In this document: in pieces, positions 34,160 to 43,173 of the stretch
Layout of the letters: each line of letters starts with the position of its first letter
Numbering within the stretch: the first letter of the stretch is position 1
NCBI GenBank assembly: GCA_013287985.1
Contig: JABDCT010000001.1
Span: 22,989-86,988 of the forward strand
Length of the DNA stretch: 64,000 bases
DNA from: Chlamydiota bacterium
Lineage (GTDB): Bacteria; Chlamydiota; Chlamydiia; Chlamydiales; Rhabdochlamydiaceae
Direction of reading: 5' to 3'
Translations under genes and position numbers: made by a program
Notes under the pieces: model-generated
Database searches by the model: none
What the model saw: the letters and a program-made list of their open reading frames with translations, nothing else
What the model was told of the DNA's origin: nothing

Positions 34160-35738
34160 GGATCTTCTTCTCAGGAATATCGTCCTCATCGATGAAGTTT
34201 CGCTCTCTTTTGAAAAGGGACTGACCATTCTCTCCGGAGAAACGGGGGCAGGCAAAACTGCGCTCATCGAAGCGCTTGGATGGCTGCTCGGCGAACGCAT
34301 CGACAGCGCCAAAGTGCGCGACTCCACGCAAAAAGCTCTTGTCCAAGCTACCTTTGTAGATGCGCGGCTTCCTGAGCTTCTCTCTCCCTATGATATCGAG
34401 CTCGAGCCAAATGAACCGGTTATCATCCAGCGCGAGATCACGCCCTCGGGAAAGAGCCGTGCGCTCATCCAAAACCAGCTCGTCCCTTTGCAAACACTCC
34501 AAGCAATTGCCCCCTTCCTCATCGAGATCATCGGCCAGCACGCGCACCACAGTTTGCGCACGCGCGAGGCGCATCGCGACTTTGTCGACCTCTTTGCAGG
34601 CATCGCTCCCCTTCTTGCGCAGTTTAATGAAAAATGGGAGCAGGAAAAAGCCGCACACACCACTCTGGAGATCCTCAAGCAGAAAAAAGAGCGGGCCACT
34701 CTTCAGCTTCCCCTCTTCGAGAGTCAGCTCGCGGAGCTAACGGCTGCAGCTATTGCCACCGGAGAAGAAACAGCGCTCTTTGCCCAGTACCAGAGCCTCT
34801 CTCATGCACAGGAAAATCTCGACAAGAGCCAGCAGATCCAAGATGTGATTGGCCAGAGCGAAAGCGCCCTCCTTTCGACGCAAACTAGGCTTCAACAGCT
34901 CGCACTCCTCGACAAAACGGTTGGAGAATGTCCGCGCCTATTAAACGAAGCGTGCGTGCAGCTCCGCGAGATCTCCTACTCCTTAAGCTGCTTCCAAGGC
35001 CATCTTGAAAGCGAGCCGCACCAGCTGAGCCAATTAGAAGAGCGCCTAACGCTCATCGACAAAATGAAGAAGCGCTTTGGAAAAACCGCCGACGAGCTTC
35101 CTCTTTTAGAAGAGCAGCTCAAAAATGAGATCGACGGCTTGGCTCTCATCGACGATCAGCTTTTAGAAAATGAGGAGCGCCTCAAAAAATTGCAAGTGGA
35201 GACAACTCAGTTCGCACGCCAGATTAGCTCAAGGCGCAAAGAAGTGGCTTTGCAGCTTGAAATCGCCCTTACAGATGCTCTTAGAGGCCTCAACATGCCC
35301 CATGCCGAGATGCAGATCCATGTCGAAACAACTCCCGGCTCGCGTTTTGGCGAAGATGCGATCGCCTTTTTCTTGCGCGCCAATCGCGGGGAAAAATTCA
35401 CGGCTGTCACTGAGGGCACAAGCGGTGGAGAGCTCTCTCGCCTCTACCTGAGCATGATTCTGCTTCTTGCGGAAAAGAATCGCCCCGCCACTCTGATTTT
35501 CGACGAGATCGACGCCAATGTCGGCGGGCAAACAGCAGCTCTCATCGGCCGCAAGCTCCACGAGCTAGCCCAGCACCGGCAAGTGCTCTGCATCACCCAC
35601 TTCCCTCAAGTCGCCGCCTGTGGCGACCAGCAGCTCCGTCTTTTCAAAGAAGAGTTAAGCGAGCGCACGCTCACGCGCATCGAAGCGCTTTCGGCAGACG
35701 CCAGGGAGCGCGAACTTGCGCGGATGCGCGGAGACTAG
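34152..35738 (+). CDS. recN: DNA repair protein RecN
   Basis: An SMC-like ATPase for double-strand break repair. The 528-aa protein starts MIRDLLLRNIVLIDEVSLSFEKGLTILSGETGAGKT with Walker A at about 29-36. A long coiled coil occupies the middle. The ABC signature EGTSGGELSRLYL and Walker B LIFDEIDANVGG are near the C-terminus. Slightly short for RecN because the coiled coil is compact. Coupled to rnhC by an 8-bp overlap. Confidence 0.95.
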   Translation: MIRDLLLRNIVLIDEVSLSFEKGLTILSGETGAGKTALIEALGWLLGERIDSAKVRDSTQKALVQATFVDARLPELLSPYDIELEPNEPVIIQREITPSGKSRALIQNQLVPLQTLQAIAPFLIEIIGQHAHHSLRTREAHRDFVDLFAGIAPLLAQFNEKWEQEKAAHTTLEILKQKKERATLQLPLFESQLAELTAAAIATGEETALFAQYQSLSHAQENLDKSQQIQDVIGQSESALLSTQTRLQQLALLDKTVGECPRLLNEACVQLREISYSLSCFQGHLESEPHQLSQLEERLTLIDKMKKRFGKTADELPLLEEQLKNEIDGLALIDDQLLENEERLKKLQVETTQFARQISSRRKEVALQLEIALTDALRGLNMPHAEMQIHVETTPGSRFGEDAIAFFLRANRGEKFTAVTEGTSGGELSRLYLSMILLLAEKNRPATLIFDEIDANVGGQTAALIGRKLHELAQHRQVLCITHFPQVAACGDQQLRLFKEELSERTLTRIEALSADARERELARMRGD

Positions 35739-35773
35739 TAAATAATTTCCCAAGTTTGTATAGTTTGCGTTTT

Positions 35774-36703
35774 ATGCGACGGATCCTCAGCCTTTTTTTG
35801 CTTTCTCCTCTACTACTCAGCGCAACGGACTATACATTTGTCGACCTTAACTCCCCTTGGCACTTTGGGGCAGAATTCGAAATGGATCCAAAAGGCCGTC
35901 CGTGGCACATCGAAACAAGCGGCACCTGGATCGGAAAAGGAGACTTACGTCACCATGACGGCGGTATCTCTTTAGCAAACGCTTTTGCGTCTGTCTATTA
36001 CTCTCAATTTTTAAGCCCACAACACGCTCTCTCCTGGCAGGTGGGATATACGTTTCAGCGCTTTGACTTTGAAAAAAATCCGCGCTTTGAACAGAAAGAT
36101 TTCCACTACGGCCTGGTTTCTCTAGCCTACATCACACATGGCGTGGAGGATTGGCGCTGGGTTGTTTCAGGCGGGTTGACCGCCAATCTCCAGATGCTCG
36201 ATGAGATCGGCAAATCGCTCGTGGGCTATGGATTTGTGTGGGGACGCTACGTCTTTCAACTGACTGTTGGCCTGCACATCGGCTTTTTTGGCTATGTCGG
36301 TGCGCAAAACGGCTATCTCCTCCCCGTCTTAGGAATCGACTGGTTGATTACGGATAAGTGGAAGCTCAACGCAGTGATGCCACTCGACCTCTCGCTCGAT
36401 TACATCTTCACGAAAGAATGGACCGCCTCTTTGGGCTGGGCCGCTTTTGGTGGACCCTACCGCTTTCCTTGGCGCTATAAAGGCGGCAAAGAGGGATTTA
36501 AGGATGGGATTTTACAGTTTTACTCTAGCGGTGTTGACCTAAGCCTCAATTACGACACCCTCAACAACGTGCGCGCCTGCGTCGGAGCCGGATATAGTTT
36601 TGGCGGGTGGGCTCAAATCAAGAATTCCCACGACCGCCACGGGAAGTATTTCAAGTATGATGGCGCTCCCTACGCTCTTGCCGAACTAGACTTTACGTTC
36701 TAG
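35774..36703 (+). CDS. Putative outer-membrane beta-barrel protein
   Basis: A 309-aa protein with a signal peptide (MRRILSLFLLSPLLLSATD; start ATG 35774 chosen because it opens the signal) and repeated amphipathic aromatic strands such as ALSWQVGYTFQRFDF, FHYGLVSLAYITHG and WTASLGWAAFGGPYRFPW. It ends AELDFTF; a C-terminal Phe is the usual BAM-recognition residue of outer-membrane barrels. No specific family is recognised. A TATAGT box at 35759 lies only 9 bp upstream of the start. Its stop overlaps the convergent next gene by 4 bp. Confidence 0.65.
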   Translation: MRRILSLFLLSPLLLSATDYTFVDLNSPWHFGAEFEMDPKGRPWHIETSGTWIGKGDLRHHDGGISLANAFASVYYSQFLSPQHALSWQVGYTFQRFDFEKNPRFEQKDFHYGLVSLAYITHGVEDWRWVVSGGLTANLQMLDEIGKSLVGYGFVWGRYVFQLTVGLHIGFFGYVGAQNGYLLPVLGIDWLITDKWKLNAVMPLDLSLDYIFTKEWTASLGWAAFGGPYRFPWRYKGGKEGFKDGILQFYSSGVDLSLNYDTLNNVRACVGAGYSFGGWAQIKNSHDRHGKYFKYDGAPYALAELDFTF

Positions 36704-37287
36704 TTTTTGTGCAGCTTGAATGATGTTACGAAGTAGTTGTAGCGTCCTTCGTCATAGTTCTGCACTTCGCACTCCATTGCCATCAGATAGAGATGATTTT
36801 TCACCATCACAGCGCGGCCTTTGAAGTAGACGCCACCTGTGCGGATGAAGAAATCGAGCGCTTCATGTCCTTCTACGAGCAGAAGATCAGCAAAAAGTAG
36901 CTGGTTGGTGGGGTTATTAGCCAAAATACCGTTTAGGAAGCCTTCTAGAGAAACCTGTGCGAGAGACTGGTCGACAAACTCAGGATATTGAGCGATCAGA
37001 AGCATATAGACACTTTTCTTCTCATGGTTGGCGATATACGCATCATACTTCAGATCGTAGCCTTCCTCGGGAACGTTCATCTTTTCAGAGATGTGTTCTG
37101 GGGAGTTAGGAAACTTAAGCGTACACTTTCCTGCCACCGAGTGGAAATCTGTCCAGCCGTTACTCGCCACTTCTTGTGGTTTTGTTGCTTTAGGTTGACT
37201 TGCGCCAAGCCATGCTTCTGCTGGTATTGCTGCGGTTGCGAAAAGACAAGCCGTGAGTGCTAAAATACTCTGTTTAAACTGTTTCAT
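36700..37287 (-). CDS. Secreted protein of unknown function
   Basis: A 195-aa protein with a clear cleavable signal peptide (MKQFKQSILALTACLFATAAIPAEA) and a mature domain of about 165 residues (GWTDFHSVAGKCTLKFPNSPEHISEKM...). Probably periplasmic. It lies 18 bp downstream of the Yip1-family gene on the same strand and is likely co-transcribed. The family is not known to me. Confidence 0.65.
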   Translation of the reverse strand: MKQFKQSILALTACLFATAAIPAEAWLGASQPKATKPQEVASNGWTDFHSVAGKCTLKFPNSPEHISEKMNVPEEGYDLKYDAYIANHEKKSVYMLLIAQYPEFVDQSLAQVSLEGFLNGILANNPTNQLLFADLLLVEGHEALDFFIRTGGVYFKGRAVMVKNHLYLMAMECEVQNYDEGRYNYFVTSFKLHKN

Positions 37288-37305
37288 ACTATCCCCCTAA
37301 GTATA

Positions 37306-37950
37306 TTAATGTGTTGGCATCCCCGAAATCATGACCATAATCCAAGAAAGAACCCAGACAAGAGCTGCAACCATAAAGAACGGAATCAGAACGTTGAGCA
37401 GCCCTTTCCATGCAGAAAATCCCTGCACTTGTGCGACGCCTTTAACTAAAATAACCAGCGACCAGACCGATACCACGAGCAGAACAAGTGAAGTGATAAA
37501 AATGATCAATTGCTGATTGCCTTGAAGTGTTTTTTGGCCTAGTCCATCGATAAATGTCTCGTTTTTAAACGTCAGGATCAAAATAACCCACATCAAGATC
37601 GAAACGATGTGAGGAACGTTAGCCCAAGAGACCGCTGCGCGAATCGGATAATAGGAGCTCTTGCCACCGATCCACTTACCCGTCCAATAGATAAGTCCAC
37701 TGGCAATCGTAATGCCTAGCATCCCGACAAAGAAGGAGAGGATTAGGGCGCCTATCACAATATTCATGAGAGACATGCTCTGACCGAGTGAAAGCGTCTG
37801 TGCCATTTGCAAGAGCGTAGGAAAACCGTATAAACCCGATAAGAGAATAAAATGAGCCTTCGGGTTCTTTGCTACGATTGCGGCAATTGTCATACGCGGC
37901 TTTGTCCATATCGACAGCCATGGGTTGGATCCTTTGCGCTGCACAGCCAT
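37306..37950 (-). CDS. Yip1-family membrane protein
   Basis: A 214-aa integral membrane protein with about five hydrophobic segments. It has the Yip1-domain look of a soluble N-terminus (NPWLSIWTKPRMTIAAIV) and later helices such as AAVSWANVPHIVSILMWVILIL. ATG 37950 is preceded by a strong GGAGG with a 5-nt spacer, which decides the start over an upstream in-frame TTG. Function in bacteria is unknown. Confidence 0.72.
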   Translation of the reverse strand: MAVQRKGSNPWLSIWTKPRMTIAAIVAKNPKAHFILLSGLYGFPTLLQMAQTLSLGQSMSLMNIVIGALILSFFVGMLGITIASGLIYWTGKWIGGKSSYYPIRAAVSWANVPHIVSILMWVILILTFKNETFIDGLGQKTLQGNQQLIIFITSLVLLVVSVWSLVILVKGVAQVQGFSAWKGLLNVLIPFFMVAALVWVLSWIMVMISGMPTH

Positions 37951-37997
37951 GATTTCCTCCAAAGTCTTTCTTTTAATTTGATTTTATAAGCAATAAA

Positions 37998-38039
37998 TTA
38001 ACTAATCAAGAAAATTAGCAATTAATTTTTGATAGTTAA
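37998..38039. repeat. AT-rich hairpin covering the stop codon of the 54-aa gene
   Basis: TTAACTAATCAA (37998-38009) pairs with TTGATAGTTAA (38029-38039) with one bulged base around a 19-nt loop. It contains the stop codon of the 38036-38200 gene. It could be a weak terminator for that gene on the minus strand, though the T-run is poor. Confidence 0.45.
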
Positions 38040-38200
38040 TTATCAGTAATTTCCGGATCGCTGTCGTCAACAACTATGAAACCTTCGTCCTCCTCCTCTT
38101 CCTCTTCTTGAGCGGTCTGCTCTTCTTGAGGCCCTTGGGCAGGAGCTTGGTAGAAGTTAAAGGGATGGGAAGCTAGTATAATACACAAAAACAGAGACAT
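38036..38200 (-). CDS. Small secreted acidic protein (54 aa)
   Basis: An open frame of 54 codons in the otherwise empty space between the Yip1-family gene and the 38296 gene. The product has a short hydrophobic start (MSLFLCIILASHPFNFY) like a minimal signal peptide or anchor, a Gln/Pro linker and a run of six glutamates followed by a very acidic tail ending DDSDPEITDN. No ribosome-binding site is obvious. Composition and signal suggest a real small secreted or membrane-tethered protein. Function unknown. Confidence 0.45.
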   Translation of the reverse strand: MSLFLCIILASHPFNFYQAPAQGPQEEQTAQEEEEEEDEGFIVVDDSDPEITDN

Positions 38201-38295
38201 AGGATGGTTTTATACGCTTATTTCTTCATTAAATCAAGAATTTCATTGCCACAGTCATTAAACTTTATTATATTAAGTATAGGTGAGGGTAAATT

Positions 38296-38658
38296 ATGAA
38301 AGATAAAAAAGACGACGAATTAAAAAAGAAAGAGCTAGAAGATCTAGAGCATTTACTTAATAAAGATCTTGGAAGCCTTCTCATGTTAAATAATGAAGGA
38401 ACACCCGAGCAAGTCGCCAAGGCTAAACAAGATCTGCACAGCCACGTGCAGAAATACAGCGCTGAAATGGAAAAACTCGCCGAATCGCTCAATCCACAAA
38501 CAGCAGAGCTTGTCAAAAAGTTCATGGGCGCCCTACAGGATTTCCTCAAGACGATCGACACAACTACCATCGACCCCGCCAAAATCAACGACTACCATAA
38601 AATCCAGACGGTGCTGCACGAAGTTCTAAAAGGCGGCCTCCGCTTCCCCAAGAAATAA
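38296..38658 (+). CDS. Small charged helical protein
   Basis: A 120-aa cytosolic protein that is nearly all helix and strongly charged at the N-terminus (MKDKKDDELKKKELEDLEHLL), compatible with a coiled coil. GTGAGG precedes the start by about 8 nt. No family recognised. Its stop codon lies at the edge of the large palindrome at 38657-38745. Confidence 0.6.
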   Translation: MKDKKDDELKKKELEDLEHLLNKDLGSLLMLNNEGTPEQVAKAKQDLHSHVQKYSAEMEKLAESLNPQTAELVKKFMGALQDFLKTIDTTTIDPAKINDYHKIQTVLHEVLKGGLRFPKK

Positions 38659-38745
38659 ACGCAAAACGCAGAACGCAAATTGCAAAACTAAAAAATATCT
38701 CAGACCCTTTTTAGTTTTGCATTTTGCGTTCTGAGTTCTGCGTTT
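38657..38745. repeat. Long palindrome of iterated AACGCA words between converging genes
   Basis: Arms of 38 nt (38657-38694 and 38708-38745) pair with 3 mismatches around a 13-nt loop. Each arm iterates GAACGCA/GCAAAA words. The left arm begins in the stop codon of the plus-strand gene, and the right arm encodes the last residues (about NAELRTQNAKLK) of the minus-strand epimerase. It is a plausible bidirectional terminator. Confidence 0.85.
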
Positions 38746-39641
38746 AACGTGGGGGTTTCGAATGAAAAGCCCTGGGCGAGAAGCTTTTCCGGATATGCCG
38801 GCGTGCTAGCGAGCAGCATCTCATCCGCCATCTGCCCTAAAACGAGGCGCAGAAGCGGCGCTGGCAGCTTCATGAAGTGAGGGCGATGCAATGACTCTGC
38901 AAGCTTTCGACTAAACTGCTCTTGTGTGATGCGCTCTGGAGCAACCACATTCACCGGTCCTGTAAGAGAGTGATTTTCCAAAGCAAAATGGAGAGCTCGA
39001 ATCAAATCCTCTAGAGAAACCCAAGGATAAAACTGCTTTCCGCTGCCTAACGTTGCGCCTAGGCCAGCGCGATAAACGGGCAATAAGCGCTTTAACATCC
39101 CGCCCTCTTGGGAGAGAACAATCCCAAAACGCGTCTGCACAAGCCGCACTCCCGCCTTCGTTACGCACTGAGCCGCCTCTTCCCATCTCTGGCAGAGATC
39201 GGCTAAAAAACCCGAACCCGCAGGTGCTTCTTCTGTCAGGCGCTCTTCGCCCGGGCGATTGCCGTAGTAGCCCGTTGCCGAGGCGACAATCAAGCATTTA
39301 GGCGGATTCTTCAGGCGGAGTAGCGAGTGTGCCAGTAGCCATGTATCGCGCGTACGGCTGAGGAAAAGCTCCTCTTTGACGGCATGCGTCCAGCGGCGGC
39401 TAGCAATATTTTTTCCGGCGAGATGAATGATCGCATCAAAGCCCTCGAGTTCTTCAATCGGAACATGGCCCTTTTCAGGGTCCCAGGCAATGGCGTTATG
39501 TTGTGAAATAGAACCGCGCACAAGACTGACTACATTGTAGCTCCTTGTGCGCAGAAAAGTAGATAGGTTCTTCCCTATGAATCCAGAGGATCCAGAGATT
39601 AGAACTTTATTTACCGTGGCCACCTTTTTTGTGATGATCAT
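38700..39641 (-). CDS. TIGR01777-family NAD(P)-dependent epimerase/dehydratase (YfcH-like)
   Basis: A short-chain dehydrogenase/reductase-fold protein of about 313 aa. The nucleotide-binding motif is ISGSSGFIGKNL; HLAGKNIASRRWT and the SATGYYG motif with the catalytic-type Tyr are visible, and ERITQEQFSRKLAESLHRP is the family's C-terminal signature. The substrate is unknown. The start is uncertain: ATG 39641 or GTG 39623, both overlapping the end of the DUF378 gene. Its last residues come from a palindromic repeat and are unlike the family's usual end. Confidence 0.85.
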   Translation of the reverse strand: MIITKKVATVNKVLISGSSGFIGKNLSTFLRTRSYNVVSLVRGSISQHNAIAWDPEKGHVPIEELEGFDAIIHLAGKNIASRRWTHAVKEELFLSRTRDTWLLAHSLLRLKNPPKCLIVASATGYYGNRPGEERLTEEAPAGSGFLADLCQRWEEAAQCVTKAGVRLVQTRFGIVLSQEGGMLKRLLPVYRAGLGATLGSGKQFYPWVSLEDLIRALHFALENHSLTGPVNVVAPERITQEQFSRKLAESLHRPHFMKLPAPLLRLVLGQMADEMLLASTPAYPEKLLAQGFSFETPTLNAELRTQNAKLKRV

Positions 39642-39849
39642 GGCACATACCGCACCAGCAACAGCCGAATTTAAATATGCACAGGACACCAGCAAGACCG
39701 ATAATTGCATACACAACACGTGCTATCATTGTGGTATTGCCATTGAAGAGCCATGCAACTAGGTCAAATTGGAAGAAGCCCCAAAGACCCCAGTTGAGTG
39801 CGCCGATTACAACTAAAATGAGCGCTAAAAGTCTGATAAATTTTCCCAT
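39607..39849 (-). CDS. DUF378 small membrane protein
   Basis: An 80-aa protein with two membrane helices (about 5-27 and 42-62) and the DUF378 pattern ALNWGLWGFFQFDLVAWLF. The tail is rich in Cys and His (CCWCGMCHDHHKKGGHGK), a possible metal-binding end that many family members lack. GGAGAAAGAG precedes the ATG. It overlaps the start of the epimerase gene. Function unknown. Confidence 0.82.
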   Translation of the reverse strand: MGKFIRLLALILVVIGALNWGLWGFFQFDLVAWLFNGNTTMIARVVYAIIGLAGVLCIFKFGCCWCGMCHDHHKKGGHGK

Positions 39850-39909
39850 CTCTTTCTCCTATTTGAAAAGAGGTTCATCTCCCCCATGTGTAACAAATTA
39901 TGTTTTAGG

Positions 39910-39939
39910 TTGTCACGCAATTTTTGCTTTAACTATACT
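39910..39939 (+). promoter_or_regulatory. Putative promoter of gatCAB with near-leaderless start
   Basis: TTGTCA (39910-39915) and TATACT (39934-39939) are 18 bp apart, each one mismatch from consensus. The gatC ATG is at 39948, only 8 bp past the -10 box, and no ribosome-binding site lies between. The mRNA would start at or within a few bases of the AUG. Confidence 0.6.
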
Positions 39940-39947
39940 ACGGCCTC

Positions 39948-40244
39948 ATGAACCTTTCCGAAGAAGAAATCGCTCATCTTGCACAACTCTGCCGCATCGA
40001 CTTTTCCGAAGAGGAACTCAAACTTGTCGGAAAAGATCTCCGCAATGCGGTTGCTTATTGCGAAGAGATCCTCGCAGTGGATACAACAGGTATAGAGCCC
40101 TGCACGCGCGTTTTGGAAAATGCGCACAATCATCTGCGCGAAGATGAAGAGGGTCCGACACTCCCCGTCCAAGAATTCCTGGCCAATGCCCCCTCTAAAG
40201 TGGGCAGTCTGATCAAAGTTCCTCCGGTGCTAAAACCTGCATGA
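39948..40244 (+). CDS. gatC: Asp/Glu-tRNA amidotransferase subunit C
   Basis: The small subunit of GatCAB, which converts Glu-tRNA(Gln) and/or Asp-tRNA(Asn) to the amidated forms. The 98-aa protein starts MNLSEEEIAHLAQLCRIDFSEEEL and has the helical GatC pattern DLRNAVAYCEEILAVDTTGIEP, which wraps GatA. It overlaps gatA by 4 bp. No Shine-Dalgarno is visible. Confidence 0.94.
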   Translation: MNLSEEEIAHLAQLCRIDFSEEELKLVGKDLRNAVAYCEEILAVDTTGIEPCTRVLENAHNHLREDEEGPTLPVQEFLANAPSKVGSLIKVPPVLKPA

Positions 40245-41701
40245 ACCACTCCGCCCACGTCCTACATCAGCTATTCATTTCCGGTGAAATCTCTGCTGCG
40301 GAGATTGTTGCACGCACCTTTGCCCGAATTAAAACCCACGACTCGAAGATCGGAGCTTTTCTTTCGCTCTTTGAGGAGCGCGCGCACCAAAAAGCCAAGA
40401 TCCTCGACGAAAAGCGCAGAAATAAGCAGCACCTCGGCAAATTGGCCGGTGTTCCCATCGCCGTCAAAGATAATATCCACGTTCATGGAGAGATCACCAC
40501 CTGCGGTTCGAAATTCCTCACCAATTACCGCGCTGTCTTCGATTCCACTGTAACGCGTCTTCTCGAAGAAGAGGACGCCCTCCTGATCGGCAAGACAAAC
40601 ATGGATGAGTTTGCGATGGGCGGATCGGGCACCCACTCCGCTTTTTTCCCGACGCACAATCCCTGGAACTTAAGCTGCTACCCGGGCGGTTCGTCGAGCG
40701 GCTCAGCAGCTGCCGTCTCTGCTCGCCTCTGTCCGGTATCCCTTGGAAGCGATACAGGCGGCTCCGTGCGCCAACCGGGTGCCTTGACCGGCACCGTCGG
40801 CTTCAAGCCCACCTACGGCCGCGTTTCGCGCTACGGCCTTGTCGCTTTTGGCTCTTCCCTCGACCAGATCGGCACTTTCACCTACAGCGTCAAAGACACC
40901 GCCCTACTCGCCGAGGTGGTGGGGCGCCATTGTGAAAAAGATGCCACCAGCATCAGTCTGCCTCCCCAACACTATCTCCGCGACCTCGAGCGCCCGCTCC
41001 TGGAATGGAAGATCGGAGTCCCTTGGAGTTTTCTCGAAGGACTTTCCTCTGAGATGCGCCACCTTTTCGACGAGGCTCTCAAAGTCTTGGAAGGGCTCGG
41101 CATGCAGATTGTCCCCATCGATCTCAGTAGCTTCAAACACTCGATCTCCACTTACTACATCTTGGGAAGCGCCGAAGCGTCAACCAACCTCGCGCGCTTT
41201 GACGGCATCCGCTACGGGCAGCGCTCTAAACGCGCCAACAACCTCGAGGAAGTCTACTCTCTTTCACGCGCCGAGGGCTTTGGTTTCGAAGTCAAAAAGC
41301 GCATCATGCTCGGCACCTTCGTCCTCTCGAGCGGCTACCAGGACGCCTACTACCACAAGGCACAACAGGTGCGAGCGCTCATGATCCGCCAAGTGCGCGA
41401 GGCTTTAACCCAGTGCAACGTGATTGTCCTGCCCACGACTGCGACGCCTGCCGGCATCATCGGCGGCATCAGCGATCCCCTAGAAGAGTACTTGCAAGAT
41501 CTTTACACAACCGGCGCCAACCTGGCGGGGCTGCCTGCGATCAGCGTGCCGGCCGGCTTCACCCACGACAAGAAGCCCTTTGGCCTCCAAATCATGGGCG
41601 GCCAGATGCGAGACGCCGACGTCCTCACCACTGCCCATGCCTACGAAAAGGCGACCACCTTCACGCAAGCCACTCCCCCGCTATTTTCAGGTGATCTATG
41701 A
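40241..41701 (+). CDS. gatA: Asp/Glu-tRNA amidotransferase subunit A
   Basis: The amidase subunit that releases ammonia from glutamine. The 486-aa protein shows the amidase-signature Ser-cisSer-Lys triad: Lys76 (VPIAVKDNI), Ser151 (YPGGSSSGSAAAV) and nucleophile Ser175 (GSDTGGSVRQP). The segment GFKPTYGRVSRYGLVAFGSSLDQIG is the GatA signature. It is coupled to gatC and gatB by 4-bp overlaps. Confidence 0.97.
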   Translation: MNHSAHVLHQLFISGEISAAEIVARTFARIKTHDSKIGAFLSLFEERAHQKAKILDEKRRNKQHLGKLAGVPIAVKDNIHVHGEITTCGSKFLTNYRAVFDSTVTRLLEEEDALLIGKTNMDEFAMGGSGTHSAFFPTHNPWNLSCYPGGSSSGSAAAVSARLCPVSLGSDTGGSVRQPGALTGTVGFKPTYGRVSRYGLVAFGSSLDQIGTFTYSVKDTALLAEVVGRHCEKDATSISLPPQHYLRDLERPLLEWKIGVPWSFLEGLSSEMRHLFDEALKVLEGLGMQIVPIDLSSFKHSISTYYILGSAEASTNLARFDGIRYGQRSKRANNLEEVYSLSRAEGFGFEVKKRIMLGTFVLSSGYQDAYYHKAQQVRALMIRQVREALTQCNVIVLPTTATPAGIIGGISDPLEEYLQDLYTTGANLAGLPAISVPAGFTHDKKPFGLQIMGGQMRDADVLTTAHAYEKATTFTQATPPLFSGDL

Positions 41702-43173
41702 CAGAAATCCTCTATGAAAATTGGGAACCTGTCATTGGCCTTGAGATCCACGTCCAGCTGCTCACGCGCACCAAGCTCTTTAGCTCGGCGCCCAATCGCT
41801 TTGGAGCTGAACCCAACACCCTGATCACCGAGGTGGATACCGGCCAGCCCGGCGCGCTCCCCACGCTTAACAAAGAGGCGATCCGCCTGGCGACGCAATT
41901 TGGCCTGGCGATCCACGCCGAGATCGCGCTCGTCAGCAGCTTCGACCGCAAATCCTACTTCTACCCCGACAGCCCGCGCAACTTCCAGATCACCCAGTTC
42001 CACCAGCCCCTCATCCGCGGCGGCACCGTCACCTGCGATGTCGAGGGCCACACGCGCCACTTCGCCGTTCATCACGCTCACGTCGAAGATGATACGGGCA
42101 TGCTTAAGCATTTCAGCTCCTTTGCCGGCATCGACTACAACCGCGCAGGCGCAGCTCTTATCGAGATCGTCTCAGAACCCGTCTTCCGCACCCCCAAAGA
42201 AGCCGTCGCCTACGCGATGGCGATCCGCGCCATCATGCAATACCTGAACGCCTCCGACTGCAACATGGAAGAGGGCTCGCTGCGCATCGACGCCAACGTC
42301 TCCGTGCGCCTCAAAGGCGAGAAGATTCTGCGGCCCAAGATCGAAATCAAGAACATGAACTCCTTCCACAACATGGAGCTGGCTCTTGAAGTAGAGATCC
42401 GCCGCCAGATCCGCGCTTACTCCTTGCGGCCTCACGATCCACAAGACGACGTCATCGGCAAAGGCACCTACCGTTTCGATCCAGCCCAAAAAGAGACGAT
42501 CCTGATGCGCCGCAAAGAAGAGGCGCAAGACTACCGCTACTTCCCCGAACCCGACCTGCCTCCCGTAGTCCTGACCGAGCAGTACATCGAAGCCTTGCGC
42601 GCAGCTCTCCCCGAACTTCCCCATCAGCGCTACCTGCGCTATATCGCCGATTTCAAGCTGCCTCCCGCCTCGGCTTCCCTTCTTGTGAGCGACAAGTTCC
42701 TCAGTGACTATTTTGAAGAGGCGCTCGCCTACTGTTCCCGCCCGACGGCGCTATGCAACTGGCTGATCAGCGAATTTTCTGGTCGTCTTAAAGAAAAAGG
42801 CCTTACCCTCCAGCAATCGGGACTGAAAAGCTCAAATATCGGCAAACTCGTCAAGATGATCGACGAGGGCACGATCACAGGCAAAATGGCCAAGCTCGTC
42901 GCAGACGAGATGCTCGCTGATCCTGAGCGGGACAGCGAAGAGATCGTCCGCAACAATCCCGCCTACCGGCCCATGGAGGACACCGCTGCTCTAGAAGCGA
43001 TTGTCATCCAAGTCGTAAAAAACAACCCCGAGTCGATCGCCGACTACAAGACGGGCCGCACCAAAGCGCTCGGCTTCCTTGTCGGTCAAGTCATGCAAAA
43101 GACAGAAGGTAAAGCATCACCTGCCCTCGTCAACGAACTCATTATTAAAAGGATGAGGGATGAAAAATCCTAA
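41698..43173 (+). CDS. gatB: Asp/Glu-tRNA amidotransferase subunit B
   Basis: The kinase/transamidase subunit that activates the mischarged tRNA. The 491-aa protein starts with WEPVIGLEIHVQLLTRTKLFS and has LPTLNKEAI and YFYPDSPRNFQITQF in the catalytic cradle, SLRIDANVSVR and the C-terminal YqeY-like tRNA-binding domain (about 410-480). The last residues (KRMRDEKS) overlap the start of a GGATGA-rich inverted repeat. Confidence 0.97.
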   Translation: MTEILYENWEPVIGLEIHVQLLTRTKLFSSAPNRFGAEPNTLITEVDTGQPGALPTLNKEAIRLATQFGLAIHAEIALVSSFDRKSYFYPDSPRNFQITQFHQPLIRGGTVTCDVEGHTRHFAVHHAHVEDDTGMLKHFSSFAGIDYNRAGAALIEIVSEPVFRTPKEAVAYAMAIRAIMQYLNASDCNMEEGSLRIDANVSVRLKGEKILRPKIEIKNMNSFHNMELALEVEIRRQIRAYSLRPHDPQDDVIGKGTYRFDPAQKETILMRRKEEAQDYRYFPEPDLPPVVLTEQYIEALRAALPELPHQRYLRYIADFKLPPASASLLVSDKFLSDYFEEALAYCSRPTALCNWLISEFSGRLKEKGLTLQQSGLKSSNIGKLVKMIDEGTITGKMAKLVADEMLADPERDSEEIVRNNPAYRPMEDTAALEAIVIQVVKNNPESIADYKTGRTKALGFLVGQVMQKTEGKASPALVNELIIKRMRDEKS

